Shown here: positions 17,263-26,444 of the stretch, piece by piece
Layout: each line of letters opens with the position of its first letter
Numbering within the stretch: the first letter of the stretch is position 1
DNA from: Chitinophaga pinensis
GTDB lineage: Bacteria; Bacteroidota; Bacteroidia; Chitinophagales; Chitinophagaceae
DNA: 64,000 nucleotides
Assembly (NCBI RefSeq): GCF_007896845.1
Contig: NZ_VOHS01000002.1
Coordinates: forward strand, 1 to 64,000
Direction: 5' to 3'
Made by a program: the position numbers and the translations under genes
Notes under the pieces: model-generated
What the model was told of the DNA's origin: nothing
What the model saw: only the letters and a program-made list of their open reading frames with translations
The model's database searches: none

Positions 17263-19710
17263 ATGAAAAAGCTGCTCCTGCTGGTATTGTCCGCATTTAT
17301 CAGCCTTCCCCTTCTTGCGGACCTGATACGTATCAATCAGCTCGGATATGCCCCGCGGGGCAGCAAAGTTGCGGTCTGGTGCAGTAAAGAACAAGATACA
17401 TTAAAATATTTTGAACTGGTCAATGCTGCTACCGGCAAGGTGGTGTATAAAGGGCGGGCAGGCAGGGCCGCGGGTGCCTATGGGCCATTTAGTCAGACGG
17501 CCCGGCTGGATTTTTCGGCATTCACTTCGTCCGGCAGATACTATCTGCAAACAGCCAAGGCAAAATCACCGGCTTTTCTCATCAGTGATACTGCTTATAA
17601 AGGTGCTGCGGACTTTTGCCTGCGTTATATGCGCCAGCAACGTAGCGGATTTAATCCATTTCTGAAAGATTCCTGCCACACACATGACGGCTTTCCTGTA
17701 TACGGTCCGGATACCAGCTTTGTACCTGTCTCCGGTGGCTGGCATGATGCATCTGACTATCTGCAGTATGTCACTACTTCAGCCAACGCTACCTGGCATC
17801 TGCTGGCTGCATGGCGTGATTTTCCGGACGTCTTTTCCGACTCATTACAGGCAAACGGGCGCTCAGGCAGTAATGGTATCGCCGACGTATTAGATGAGGC
17901 AAAATGGGGGCTGGATTGGCTCATTAAAATGAATCCCCGGGATGACAGGATGTACAATCAGATAGGTGACGACAGGGATCATCAGGGAATGCGTATTCCG
18001 AAGCAGGATACTAACTTTTATGGCCGCGGACTGGAACGTCCGGTATATTTCTGTACCGGCGAGCCACAAGGGTTGTTGAAATATAAAAACCGGACTACCG
18101 GCACAGCTTCTACGGCGGGGAAATTCAGCAGCTGTTTTGCGCTCGGGCAACAGTTATTTGCAAATAGCTATGCCGGCTATGCTGATACCCTTGGACATAA
18201 GGCCAAAGCTGCCTATGCTTTCGGTCTGGCCAAACCGGGTGTTTGTCAGACAGCGCCCGGACGCTCGCCTTATTTTTATGAAGAAGATAACTGGACAGAT
18301 GATATGGAACTGGCAGCCGCTTCCCTTGGAAAAGAATACCTGTCTGACGCATTGGACTTCGCCCGAAAGGAACCGGTCACTCCATGGTTGGGTAAAGATA
18401 CTGCCCGTCATTATCAGTGGTATCCCTTTATTAATCTGGCCCATGCAACACTGGCCAGACAAGTGAAAGGTCTGCAAAGAGATACACTGATCCGTTATTA
18501 CAGGGAGGGTATAGAACGGGTATGGCAGAAGGCCGCAAAGAATGCATTCTACCGGGGCATTCCATTCATCTGGTGCAGTAATAATCTCACGGTGGCCTTT
18601 GCCATACAGTGTTACTGGTACCGGGAACTGAGCGGCGACAATACCTATCTTCAATTAGAACAGGCCAGCTTCGACTGGATCTTCGGATGTAATCCATGGG
18701 GTACATCTATGGTATATGGACTACCTGCACAAGGCGATACCCCAACGGATCCACATTCTTCTTTTACGCACCTGAAACAATATCCTATTGATGGCGGACT
18801 TGTAGATGGTCCGGTATATACCAATATCTTCAAAAACCTGATTGGCATTCAGTTACAGGAAGCAGACGAATATGCGGCGTTCCAAAGTGATCTGGCCGTC
18901 TATCATGATGACTATGGCGACTACAGCACCAATGAACCGACAATGGATGGTACTGCTGTGTTGATCTACCTGCTGGCGGCACAGGAGCACGCTGCCAAAG
19001 AAAAAGGCTATACAGTCACACAAGGTGGCATCACGAGGATGGATAGCACACGAAAGGAAATTGCGCTGGTTTTTACGGCAGATGAATTCGGAGAAGGGCT
19101 ATCTGCTATTACACAAACCTTACGACAGGAAAAGGTCAAAGGATCTTTCTTCTTCACAGGTAATTTTTATCGCCATCCATCATTCAAAACAGGTATTCAA
19201 CAATTATATAAAGAAGGGCATTATCTCGGTCCGCATTCCGACAAACACCTTTTGTACTGCGATTGGAAGAAAAGGGATAGTCTGCTGATCACACAACAAC
19301 AATTCACCACAGATATCCACAATAACCTTGCAGTCATGCAGCAACTGGGTATTGATACCAGTAAAGTAACCTGCTTTATTCCTCCTTATGAATGGTGGAA
19401 TGACAGTATTGCCAGATGGTCGGCAAACATGGGTCTACAGATCGTCTGCTTCACACCGGGTACCGGTAGTAATGCAGATTATACATATCCTGAAATGGGA
19501 AAAACCTACAAAAGCAGTGAAACGATCATTCAGTCAGTGAAGGCTTTTGAGCAGAAAAGAGAAGGGAAACTGAATGGAGTGATACTGCTGATCCATGCAG
19601 GTACAGATCCCCGGAGAAGGGATAAACTGTACCTGCATTTACAACAGCTGATTAAGTATCTTAAACAACAAGGTTATCGCTTTAAAAGGGTCGATGATTA
19701 TGCTATCTGA
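17263..19710 (+). CDS. Secreted GH9 glycosidase fused to a CE4-type polysaccharide deacetylase
   Basis: 815 residues from the ATG at 17263 (an upstream GTG at 17257 adds two). Signal peptide, then an Ig-like CelD_N domain (about 20-108; IRINQLGYAPRGSKVAV), then a GH9 catalytic domain (about 112-575) with the GGWHDASDY motif (Asp162, Asp165) and the C-terminal acid in TNEPTMDGT (Glu558). From about 593 a NodB-type deacetylase domain follows: IALVFTADEFGEG, GPHSDKH (His659, His663), CFIPPYEWW, and GVILLIHAGTD. Motif 1 reads T-A-D-E, so the second metal Asp is Glu608. Known GH9 enzymes cut beta-1,4-glucans or glucosaminides. With anmK/murQ divergent and shared boxes, a chitosan-, chitin- or peptidoglycan-derived substrate is a reasonable guess. 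Its last bases overlap the end of proA on the other strand. Confidence 0.9.
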   Translation: MKKLLLLVLSAFISLPLLADLIRINQLGYAPRGSKVAVWCSKEQDTLKYFELVNAATGKVVYKGRAGRAAGAYGPFSQTARLDFSAFTSSGRYYLQTAKAKSPAFLISDTAYKGAADFCLRYMRQQRSGFNPFLKDSCHTHDGFPVYGPDTSFVPVSGGWHDASDYLQYVTTSANATWHLLAAWRDFPDVFSDSLQANGRSGSNGIADVLDEAKWGLDWLIKMNPRDDRMYNQIGDDRDHQGMRIPKQDTNFYGRGLERPVYFCTGEPQGLLKYKNRTTGTASTAGKFSSCFALGQQLFANSYAGYADTLGHKAKAAYAFGLAKPGVCQTAPGRSPYFYEEDNWTDDMELAAASLGKEYLSDALDFARKEPVTPWLGKDTARHYQWYPFINLAHATLARQVKGLQRDTLIRYYREGIERVWQKAAKNAFYRGIPFIWCSNNLTVAFAIQCYWYRELSGDNTYLQLEQASFDWIFGCNPWGTSMVYGLPAQGDTPTDPHSSFTHLKQYPIDGGLVDGPVYTNIFKNLIGIQLQEADEYAAFQSDLAVYHDDYGDYSTNEPTMDGTAVLIYLLAAQEHAAKEKGYTVTQGGITRMDSTRKEIALVFTADEFGEGLSAITQTLRQEKVKGSFFFTGNFYRHPSFKTGIQQLYKEGHYLGPHSDKHLLYCDWKKRDSLLITQQQFTTDIHNNLAVMQQLGIDTSKVTCFIPPYEWWNDSIARWSANMGLQIVCFTPGTGSNADYTYPEMGKTYKSSETIIQSVKAFEQKREGKLNGVILLIHAGTDPRRRDKLYLHLQQLIKYLKQQGYRFKRVDDYAI

Positions 19711-20950
19711 CCTGCCCGTCACCTCTGACAAACCATTTTTCTGTCACCAGTTTCTCCAGAGCAAAAGGTCCGCGTGCATGCAGTTTCTGCGTAGAGATAC
19801 CGATTTCAGCGCCTAATCCGAACACACCACCATCTGTAAATCTGGTAGAAGCATTTACGTATACGGCTGCTGCATCTACCTCGTTCAGAAAACGTTCGCT
19901 GATAGCTGTATCCTGTGATACGATGGCCTCAGAATGTCTGGATGAATATTCCTGTATGTGTTGCAGGGCTTCATCTACACCATCTACTACTTTCACCGAA
20001 CATTTGTAATCAAGGAATTCGCGTCCGAAATCAGCGGGTGTGGCCTTGATCAGGTAAGGATATTCCAGTGCCTGCAACAGGTTAAAAGACAGTTCATCTG
20101 CAAAGATCTCCACATCATAATCCTGTAAAGAATTAGCCAGTAAACGCAGTAAATCCGGCGCCACGGCTTTATCTACCAACACGGTATCCAACGCATTACA
20201 TACGGAAGGGCGGGATACTTTTGCATTGGTGATAATAGCGCTGGCCTTCTTCAGGTCTGCGGTCTTTTCCACATATGTGTGACAAACACCTGCACCTGTT
20301 TCGATGACAGGTACTTTGGAGTTTGCGCGTACATAGTCGATCAGCTGCTGCGAACCCCGCGGGATGATGATATCGATATATTTAACGGCGGTCAGCATTT
20401 CACCGATCAAGGCTCTGTCTACCGGTAATAACTGCACCGCATTGGGATCTGCTTTAAACTCTTTCAGCACCTGTTGTATCAGGTCTACCAGTATAATATT
20501 GGTATGGAATGCGTCAGTTCCGCCACGCAGTACGGCTACATTCCCTGATCTGATACAGAGTGCCGCAACATCCAATGTGACATTTGGTCTTGATTCATAT
20601 ATAACACCTACAACACCCAGGGGTACGGTACGCTTCTGCACCTCTAATCCATTGTCCAGTGTTCTTTCTACCAGTAACTGGTTGGCCGGGTCCTGCAGAC
20701 CGGCGATATCGTTCAGACTGTCCGCCAGTTGTTTAATGCGGGCGGCATTTAATAATAAACGGTCTTTTTTGGGGTCCTGATCAGACATCTTATCCAGGTC
20801 CTTTTTATTCTCCGCAACGATTGCATTGGTCTGCGCTTCCACTACTGTGGCCAGCTTCCGCAGCAATTCCTGCTTTTGTGCATCGGGCAGTGTCTTCAGG
20901 GAACGGGTGGCTGCCTGTGCCTTCTCCAGTAAAGGTTGTATAGATTCCAT
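19703..20950 (-). CDS. proA: Glutamate-5-semialdehyde dehydrogenase (gamma-glutamyl phosphate reductase)
   Basis: 415 residues from MESIQPLLEKAQAATRSLKTL; a GTG at 20968 would add six. Aldehyde-dehydrogenase fold with VIYESRPNVTLDVAALCIRSGN, the catalytic cysteine in KVSRPSVCNALDTVLVD, and the family end SSRHSEAIVSQD and FGLGAEIGISTQKLHARGPFAL. It reduces gamma-glutamyl phosphate with NADPH in proline synthesis. Follows proB by 24 bp on the same strand; its 3' end overlaps that of the convergent GH9-CE4 gene by 8 bp. Confidence 0.97.
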   Translation of the reverse strand: MESIQPLLEKAQAATRSLKTLPDAQKQELLRKLATVVEAQTNAIVAENKKDLDKMSDQDPKKDRLLLNAARIKQLADSLNDIAGLQDPANQLLVERTLDNGLEVQKRTVPLGVVGVIYESRPNVTLDVAALCIRSGNVAVLRGGTDAFHTNIILVDLIQQVLKEFKADPNAVQLLPVDRALIGEMLTAVKYIDIIIPRGSQQLIDYVRANSKVPVIETGAGVCHTYVEKTADLKKASAIITNAKVSRPSVCNALDTVLVDKAVAPDLLRLLANSLQDYDVEIFADELSFNLLQALEYPYLIKATPADFGREFLDYKCSVKVVDGVDEALQHIQEYSSRHSEAIVSQDTAISERFLNEVDAAAVYVNASTRFTDGGVFGLGAEIGISTQKLHARGPFALEKLVTEKWFVRGDGQVR

Positions 20951-20974
20951 CTTCCGGTTTTTTATCACTATTGG

Positions 20975-22009
20975 TTATAACAACACGATGTCATCTGCAT
21001 GTGCAATTTCGAGGTTCTGTACCTTGCCTTCGTCAGACAACAGGTCAGAAGAGACTTTCGCACGTGCCACTGCGATAACATTATGTTCTTCATCGACGAT
21101 CTCGAAGACTTCTCCGCCTTCAAATCTTTCCAGTACGGTCAGAACGCCTACGGCCAGCAAGCTACGTCTTTTCTGCAGAGCTGCGAGCGCACCCTCGTCT
21201 ACCAGTACACGGCCGGTTACCAGACTACCACTGGCCAGCCATTTTTTGCGGGCAGGCATGCTACATTCCTGTGGCAGACATAAGGTACCGGTGTTACCTG
21301 CGATAGCGTTCAGGATACCATCGGTAGTATGTATACCGAATATAACCACTTTTATACCCATCCGGGTGGCGAGTCGGGCGAAAGTCAGTTTAGAGACCAT
21401 TCCGCCCAGTCCAAGATTAGACTTTTTGGTATCTGCCAGGGACAGGATGGATTCATCAATTGCGTCTATTTTAGGAACGACCTTTCCTTCCCTGTCCAGT
21501 ACACCCCCTACGGAAGTGCTGAACAACAGCATCGAGGCGCCGAAGCCTACGGCTATCAGGGTGGCCAGTTCGTCGTTGTCTGAGAATTTCAGTTCCAGAT
21601 CACTTACCACGTCATTCTCATTAGCCACGGGTATTACGCCACTGGCCCATAATTCTTCATATGTCTTCTTTAGCTGCAGGAACTGTGCTCTGTTGCTAAA
21701 ATGCCTGCGTTCGCAAAGGCTTTGGGCGATGGCGATGTCATATGGCGAGAAATAACGGGCGTACTTGCTTAGCAGCAAGGGGTTGCCTATTGCCGCTGCT
21801 GCCTTACGTTCACTCATTGTACCACCATAGTTCTTCAGGTATTTTTTACCCGCAGCCACGGCCCCTGATGACACTAATACGATATTGTATTCATCCTTAA
21901 GATCGGCTACCTGCCTGGCTATGGAAGCCACTATTGTTTCATCCAGCTCCCCGTTTTCATGTGTGATGGAAGCTGTCCCAAATTTTATTACTAATATCGG
22001 TTTTGTCAC
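20975..22009 (-). CDS. proB: Glutamate 5-kinase
   Basis: 344 residues. The amino-acid-kinase fold begins PILVIKFGTASITHENGELD, continues with VLVSSGAVAAGKKYL, PVANENDVVSDLELKFSDNDELATLIA, and a C-terminal PUA-like remnant (SLLAVGVLTVLERFEGGEVFEI, about 275-335). It makes gamma-glutamyl phosphate from glutamate and ATP, the committed step of proline synthesis and the usual site of proline feedback. Heads the proBA operon. The 151-bp gap upstream to the divergent GH92 gene holds both promoters, but no clear TAnnTTTG element was found. Confidence 0.95.
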   Translation of the reverse strand: MTKPILVIKFGTASITHENGELDETIVASIARQVADLKDEYNIVLVSSGAVAAGKKYLKNYGGTMSERKAAAAIGNPLLLSKYARYFSPYDIAIAQSLCERRHFSNRAQFLQLKKTYEELWASGVIPVANENDVVSDLELKFSDNDELATLIAVGFGASMLLFSTSVGGVLDREGKVVPKIDAIDESILSLADTKKSNLGLGGMVSKLTFARLATRMGIKVVIFGIHTTDGILNAIAGNTGTLCLPQECSMPARKKWLASGSLVTGRVLVDEGALAALQKRRSLLAVGVLTVLERFEGGEVFEIVDEEHNVIAVARAKVSSDLLSDEGKVQNLEIAHADDIVLL

Positions 22010-22160
22010 TGCTCGCTGAATTTGCCGACAAAATATTGAAATTGCCTCATTTTTTCATTATTTACATTTCATTTAAACTGTTTTACCCGACTGTGACAAG
22101 TCGTTTACCCCGGAACTTTTATTTTGCGGGGTTATCTAATCGCTAAAATACACATTGACA

Positions 22161-24470
22161 ATGGGCGCACGTTTGGCTACTCGTCTTTCACTAATCACTG
22201 CATTATCATTATGCACGCAGCTTTCGCTGCAGGCCCAGGAGAAGAACCTGGTGCAGTACGTTAAACCTATTATCGGTACGGAGAAAATGGGACATACCTA
22301 TCCCGGAGCAACCGTACCATTCGGAATGGTGCAACTGAGCCCGGAAACAGATACCCTCCCGTATGAGATGAACGGCCGTTACAACCCGGACGTTTATAAA
22401 TACTGCGCGGGCTATCAGTATGTAGATAAAACCATTACCGGCTTCAGTCATACGCACTTCAGCGGTACAGGACACTCTGATCTGGGTGACTTCCTGATCA
22501 TGCCGACTACCGGTAAACTGCTGCTGAACCCGGGTACGGCAACTAATCCGGAAACGGGTTACCGCTCCCCGTTCTCTCACGATAACGAAGTAGCAGAAGC
22601 TGACTACTATAAAGTAAAACTTGATAAATATAATATCACTGCTGAAATGACCACGACCAACCGAGTGGGCTTTCACCAGTATACCTTTGCTGAAGCGACA
22701 GATCAGGCCCATATCATTCTGGACCTGATGGCAGGTATTTATAACTACGGTAACAAGAATGTATGGACATTCGTAAGAGTTGAAAATGATACACTGATTA
22801 CCGGTTATCGTCAGACTAACGGATGGGCGCGTACGCGGACAGAATATTTCGCGATGTCCTTCTCCAAACCTATTTCCCAGTATGGTCATCAGAACTACGC
22901 CAATGATGTATATAAAGGCTTCTGGCGCAAGTTTGATGTAGCACATAACTTCCCCGAAATGGCGGGACGTCAGATCAGAGCATGGTTTGATTTCAAGGTA
23001 CAGGCAGGTGAAAAGATCAAGATCAAATTTGCACTGTCTCCGGTAAGCACAGAAGGTGCACTGGCTAACCTGCGTGCAGAAATACCGGGATGGGATTTCG
23101 ATAAGGTAAAGCAGGAAGGACAGGCACAATGGAACAAAGAACTGCATAAAGTGACCGCTCAGCTGAACAGCAATGATGAGATGATCAACTTCTATACAGC
23201 GATGTACCACGCCTTCCTCAGTCCTACTACTTACATGGACATTGATGGCAGTTATCGTGGTCTGGATCAGAACAATCACAAAGCAGAAGGCTTTACCAAC
23301 TATACTACTTTCTCTCTTTGGGATACCTACAGAGCATTGCATCCATTGTTCAATGTTATCCAGCCTAAGCGCAATGCTGACATGGTACAGTCATTATTGG
23401 CGCATTATGACCAGAGTGTACAGCATATGCTGCCGGTATGGTCACATTATGCTAATGAAAACTGGTGTATGATCGGTTATCACAGTGTATCCCTTATAGC
23501 AGATGCTATCATCAAAGGCAATGCGCCGTTTGATCAGGAGAAAGCACTGGAAGCCTGTGTAACAACAGCAAGACACCGTAGCTACGATGGTATCGGCTAT
23601 TACATTGACAAAGGTTATGTGCCTGAAGACAAGAGTGGTGCTTCTGTATCCAAGACATTGGAATATGCATATGATGACTGGTGTATCGCGCAGATCGCAA
23701 AGAAGCTGGGCAAACAGGATATCTATGATGAGTTTATCAAACGTTCCCTGAACTACAGCAATGTATATGATGCCAGCATCGGTTACATGCGTCCACGTCT
23801 GAATGACGGTACATTCCGTGTCGCATTCGATCCGCTGAAGACAGACAATCAGGGCTTCATTGAAGGAAACGCGTGGAACTACAGCCTGTATGTACCACAA
23901 TATCCTGCCCAGCTGATTGAACTGAACGGTGGTAAAAAACGTTTCTCCAGACATCTGGACTCGCTGTTCACCATGCACCTGCCCGATGAATTCTTTGCAG
24001 AAACAGAAGACATCACCCGTGATGGTATCATTGGTAACTATGTACATGGTAACGAGCCTTCCCATCACGTAGCTTATCTGTACAACTGGACCGGTGAAGC
24101 ATGGAAGACACAGGAAAGAGTGCGTATGATCCTGAAGAAAATGTATCATCCGGGTGCTGATGGTCTGGGTGGAAATGATGACTGCGGACAGATGAGTGCG
24201 TGGTATATCTTCACTTCACTGGGTTTCTATCCTGTATGTCCGGGATCGGATGAATATATTCTGGGTAGCCCTGCGGTAAAAGAAGCGAGTATCCAGCTGG
24301 AAAACGGTAAGACGTTTACAGTAGAAGCGATCAACCAGAGCGACAAAAATGTATATGTGCAGAAAGTGACCCTGAATGGTCAACCTGTAACAAAAAATGC
24401 TATCAGCCATGCTGATATCATGAATGGAGGCCGTCTGGTATTCCAGATGGGCGCCAAACCGAAGAAGTAG
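22161..24470 (+). CDS. GH92 alpha-mannosidase, secreted
   Basis: 769 residues from the ATG at 22161 (MGARLATRLS; a TTG two codons upstream is not needed). Signal peptide ending LSLQAQ. GH92 features: VKPIIGTEKMGHTYPGATVPFGMVQLSP at the N-terminus, FSHTHFSGTGHSDLGDFLIMP, YTTFSLWDTYRALHPL, EGNAWNYSLYVPQ, and GNDDCGQMSAWYIFTSLGFYPVCPG near the C-terminus. These calcium-dependent exo-alpha-mannosidases trim N-glycans and mannans. Followed by a strong terminator and standing alone, so it is probably its own transcription unit rather than part of a polysaccharide locus. Confidence 0.96.
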   Translation: MGARLATRLSLITALSLCTQLSLQAQEKNLVQYVKPIIGTEKMGHTYPGATVPFGMVQLSPETDTLPYEMNGRYNPDVYKYCAGYQYVDKTITGFSHTHFSGTGHSDLGDFLIMPTTGKLLLNPGTATNPETGYRSPFSHDNEVAEADYYKVKLDKYNITAEMTTTNRVGFHQYTFAEATDQAHIILDLMAGIYNYGNKNVWTFVRVENDTLITGYRQTNGWARTRTEYFAMSFSKPISQYGHQNYANDVYKGFWRKFDVAHNFPEMAGRQIRAWFDFKVQAGEKIKIKFALSPVSTEGALANLRAEIPGWDFDKVKQEGQAQWNKELHKVTAQLNSNDEMINFYTAMYHAFLSPTTYMDIDGSYRGLDQNNHKAEGFTNYTTFSLWDTYRALHPLFNVIQPKRNADMVQSLLAHYDQSVQHMLPVWSHYANENWCMIGYHSVSLIADAIIKGNAPFDQEKALEACVTTARHRSYDGIGYYIDKGYVPEDKSGASVSKTLEYAYDDWCIAQIAKKLGKQDIYDEFIKRSLNYSNVYDASIGYMRPRLNDGTFRVAFDPLKTDNQGFIEGNAWNYSLYVPQYPAQLIELNGGKKRFSRHLDSLFTMHLPDEFFAETEDITRDGIIGNYVHGNEPSHHVAYLYNWTGEAWKTQERVRMILKKMYHPGADGLGGNDDCGQMSAWYIFTSLGFYPVCPGSDEYILGSPAVKEASIQLENGKTFTVEAINQSDKNVYVQKVTLNGQPVTKNAISHADIMNGGRLVFQMGAKPKK

Positions 24471-24483
24471 TCGTTCCCCACAT

Positions 24484-24536
24484 AAAGTAAGGGACGGATG
24501 AGAGGAACGCCTCTTGTCCGTCCCTTTTACTTTTTT
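24484..24536 (+). terminator. Terminator after the GH92 gene
   Basis: A long hairpin with core arms GGGACGGA / TCCGTCCC, extended outward by AAAGTAA / TTACTTT and inward by GAGG / CCTC with small bulges, followed by a T-run (TTTTTT, 24531-24536). It starts 14 bp after the GH92 stop. Confidence 0.85.
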
Positions 24537-24566
24537 GTGTAAATTTATAAGTACTAACCCATACAT

Positions 24567-25079
24567 ATGAAAGCGATGCCACCCTCCCATAGCTTCAGGT
24601 TCCACAACCTGGGCATAGGTGAAATACAGCTTGGAAAAAAGCCGGAACATATTCCGGGCATGTTACCTTTTCCTTCTTATAACTGCAAAAACCGTTTTCG
24701 CGTCTTTCCGGATCCTGCTCATTATCACGCATTTTCCGGCGTTGCGAAAGGCACTATTGAGCGGGATGACACGGGTATTGACTTACAGTACCTGCTCACC
24801 GGTATCAACGAGGACGGTTTCATCAACCGCATTTTTTTATATCCGCAGGAAGCCAACGAACAACTGGCATGGCGATTGAGTCAGTTATACGGAGAGCCGT
24901 CCACCGGCAAAGCGCCGGCAGGAATTAAAAATGCCTGGATTACAGAGAGCGAAACAGAGATAACATTGTTTAGTCCAGCAGATGATAAAACAGCAGATAC
25001 CGTCATTGCTTTTCGCTTTTTTTATGATCTTTCTGCATTGAAGGAATATATCATTGAAGGCAGCACGAAGTTGAAGTAA
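24567..25079 (+). CDS. Hypothetical protein
   Basis: 170 residues, no signal peptide or membrane segment. Begins MKAMPPSHSFRFHNLGIGEIQLG and contains LPFPSYNCKNRFRVFPDPAHYHAFSGVAKGTIERDDTGIDLQYLLTGINEDGFINRIFLYPQ, then a helix-rich LAWRLSQLYGEP. The mix suggests a small alpha/beta cytoplasmic protein with a beta-sheet core. No family recognised. Clear of neighbours on both sides (terminator upstream, long gap downstream), so probably monocistronic. Confidence 0.65.
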   Translation: MKAMPPSHSFRFHNLGIGEIQLGKKPEHIPGMLPFPSYNCKNRFRVFPDPAHYHAFSGVAKGTIERDDTGIDLQYLLTGINEDGFINRIFLYPQEANEQLAWRLSQLYGEPSTGKAPAGIKNAWITESETEITLFSPADDKTADTVIAFRFFYDLSALKEYIIEGSTKLK

Positions 25080-25828
25080 TACAAAAGAAAAGGCCTGCTA
25101 AAAAGCAGGCCAGTTATGGTACTTTGGGGGGGACAATACAATTAGGGTTTTCAAAGGGTACAATATTTTAAATCAGCATTCAGGCTTAATTGCCTTCTCA
25201 ATATTAGAGAAAATAAAGTTGATCTGAAGGTCATGGAGAACGTAAACGGAGAATGCAGGACACGTCCTTAAGTTACCTGTTATAACACACAAAAAAACCA
25301 CGGTATAGCAAAACGCCTGTGACTCATACCAATAGCGCATTTTAACGCGATAAATAACTGATAAACAGTCTTTCCATTAGAGGTAAGTGGGGATAAAAAA
25401 CCGGCAATGAATCAAGAGGAAATGTAGGTTTGCGCAAGTACAAATTGCGTAAATCACGGTATTTATATAACCGATGTTTCCCGGTGAGAAATCAACCAAA
25501 TTTCAGTTCTTATATAATAAAGGGCAAATTGGGTACAAAAGCATTCAGAAAAAGTAGAAGTTATATGTAATTTTTTTTCACCACCGATAATATGCGGTAA
25601 AAATATACCGATATTCACGCAGTTTTCATTTCATATATGCACGAAAAACCAGCATAAATACACGGATTTTATATTACATAAAATCATATATGATCTGATC
25701 ATATAGTAATTATAAATTTCTCATGTTTGTAATGTTATGATAATCATAAACTTACAGTGAAACCCCTATGCTTTTAAACCTAGTTTTAGGTTGTTAACGA
25801 GATTCAATAAACCTAAAATACATATCTT
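25080..25828. other. 749-bp AT-rich intergenic region
   Basis: No credible coding frame. It opens with a 7-bp hairpin (GGCCTGC 25092-25098, GCAGGCC 25105-25111) that may terminate the preceding gene, though without a T-run. Near its right end AACCTA (25777-25782) and TAGGTT (25787-25792) form an inverted pair, and AACCTA recurs at 25810-25815, just before the ATG at 25829. These could be operator sites for that gene. The rest is AT-rich and unassigned. Confidence 0.5.
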
Positions 25829-26287
25829 ATGTCAGCCGCAAAAATCATGAAAGCAGGTCAGTTCGTAGATAATAAACACGTTTCAATGCTGCGCGAAAAC
25901 TATAGGGAAAACCGTTGGAGAGCTAATTCTGAGCGTCTTGGCAAAGCAGATTCATTGAGTGTATGGTACAGCCTGGACGAGCTGAAACAATATATCCAGA
26001 CAGCAGAAGCAGCCGGCGCGGACGGGATCAGGGTTTATTTTGGGGTATATCCGTCTGTGTTTCCGGATAATATCCTGCTGCAGGACAGACAGACGATCGT
26101 TTTTGTTGGCACTCAGCAAAAACAAAGTGAGACCGGTAAAACCGAAAACAAAGATCTGTATATATCCACACCAAAGGGTCCGGAAATCATAGCATTTAAC
26201 TATGGATTGCCCTGCCCTCCCGGTTGTGTAGGCCCGGACAGACACAAAGTTTATAAAATTGATGAGCTGCAACTTGCCGCAAAATAA
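25829..26287 (+). CDS. Hypothetical cytoplasmic protein
   Basis: 152 residues: MSAAKIMKAGQFVDNKHVSMLRENYRENRWRANSERLGKADSLSVWYSLDELKQYIQTAEAAGADGIRVYFGVYP, then a sheet segment TIVFVGTQQK and a C-terminal PCPPGCVGPDRHKVYKID containing a C-P-P-G-C pair. I do not recognise the family. The middle 'SLDELKQYIQTAEAAGADGIRVYFGVY' looks like a small alpha/beta domain. A 750-bp non-coding stretch lies upstream and a strong terminator downstream, so it is a single-gene unit in front of the signalling operon. Confidence 0.75.
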   Translation: MSAAKIMKAGQFVDNKHVSMLRENYRENRWRANSERLGKADSLSVWYSLDELKQYIQTAEAAGADGIRVYFGVYPSVFPDNILLQDRQTIVFVGTQQKQSETGKTENKDLYISTPKGPEIIAFNYGLPCPPGCVGPDRHKVYKIDELQLAAK

Positions 26288-26316
26288 AGTTTACCCCCTT
26301 CATATAAATCAATCTG

Positions 26317-26351
26317 AAAGCTGCCGGATATACCATCCGGCAGCTTTTTTT
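26317..26351 (+). terminator. Intrinsic terminator
   Basis: A 13-bp perfect stem (26317-26329 with 26335-26347, core GCTGCCGGAT) around a five-base loop, running into seven Ts. It follows the hypothetical protein stop by 29 bp. Confidence 0.92.
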
Positions 26352-26444
26352 AGGACCCGTAAATATTTTATCCCCACTTTTATTAATTTACCGGTCGCAT
26401 CAAAGCCATTAATAATCATCTAAAAATATCTGCCACCAACATCC

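Noticed and set aside
22209..23342. 377-residue open frame on the minus strand
   Set aside because: It lies fully inside the GH92 gene, has cysteine- and histidine-rich random composition and no family motif. It is a shadow of the real gene.
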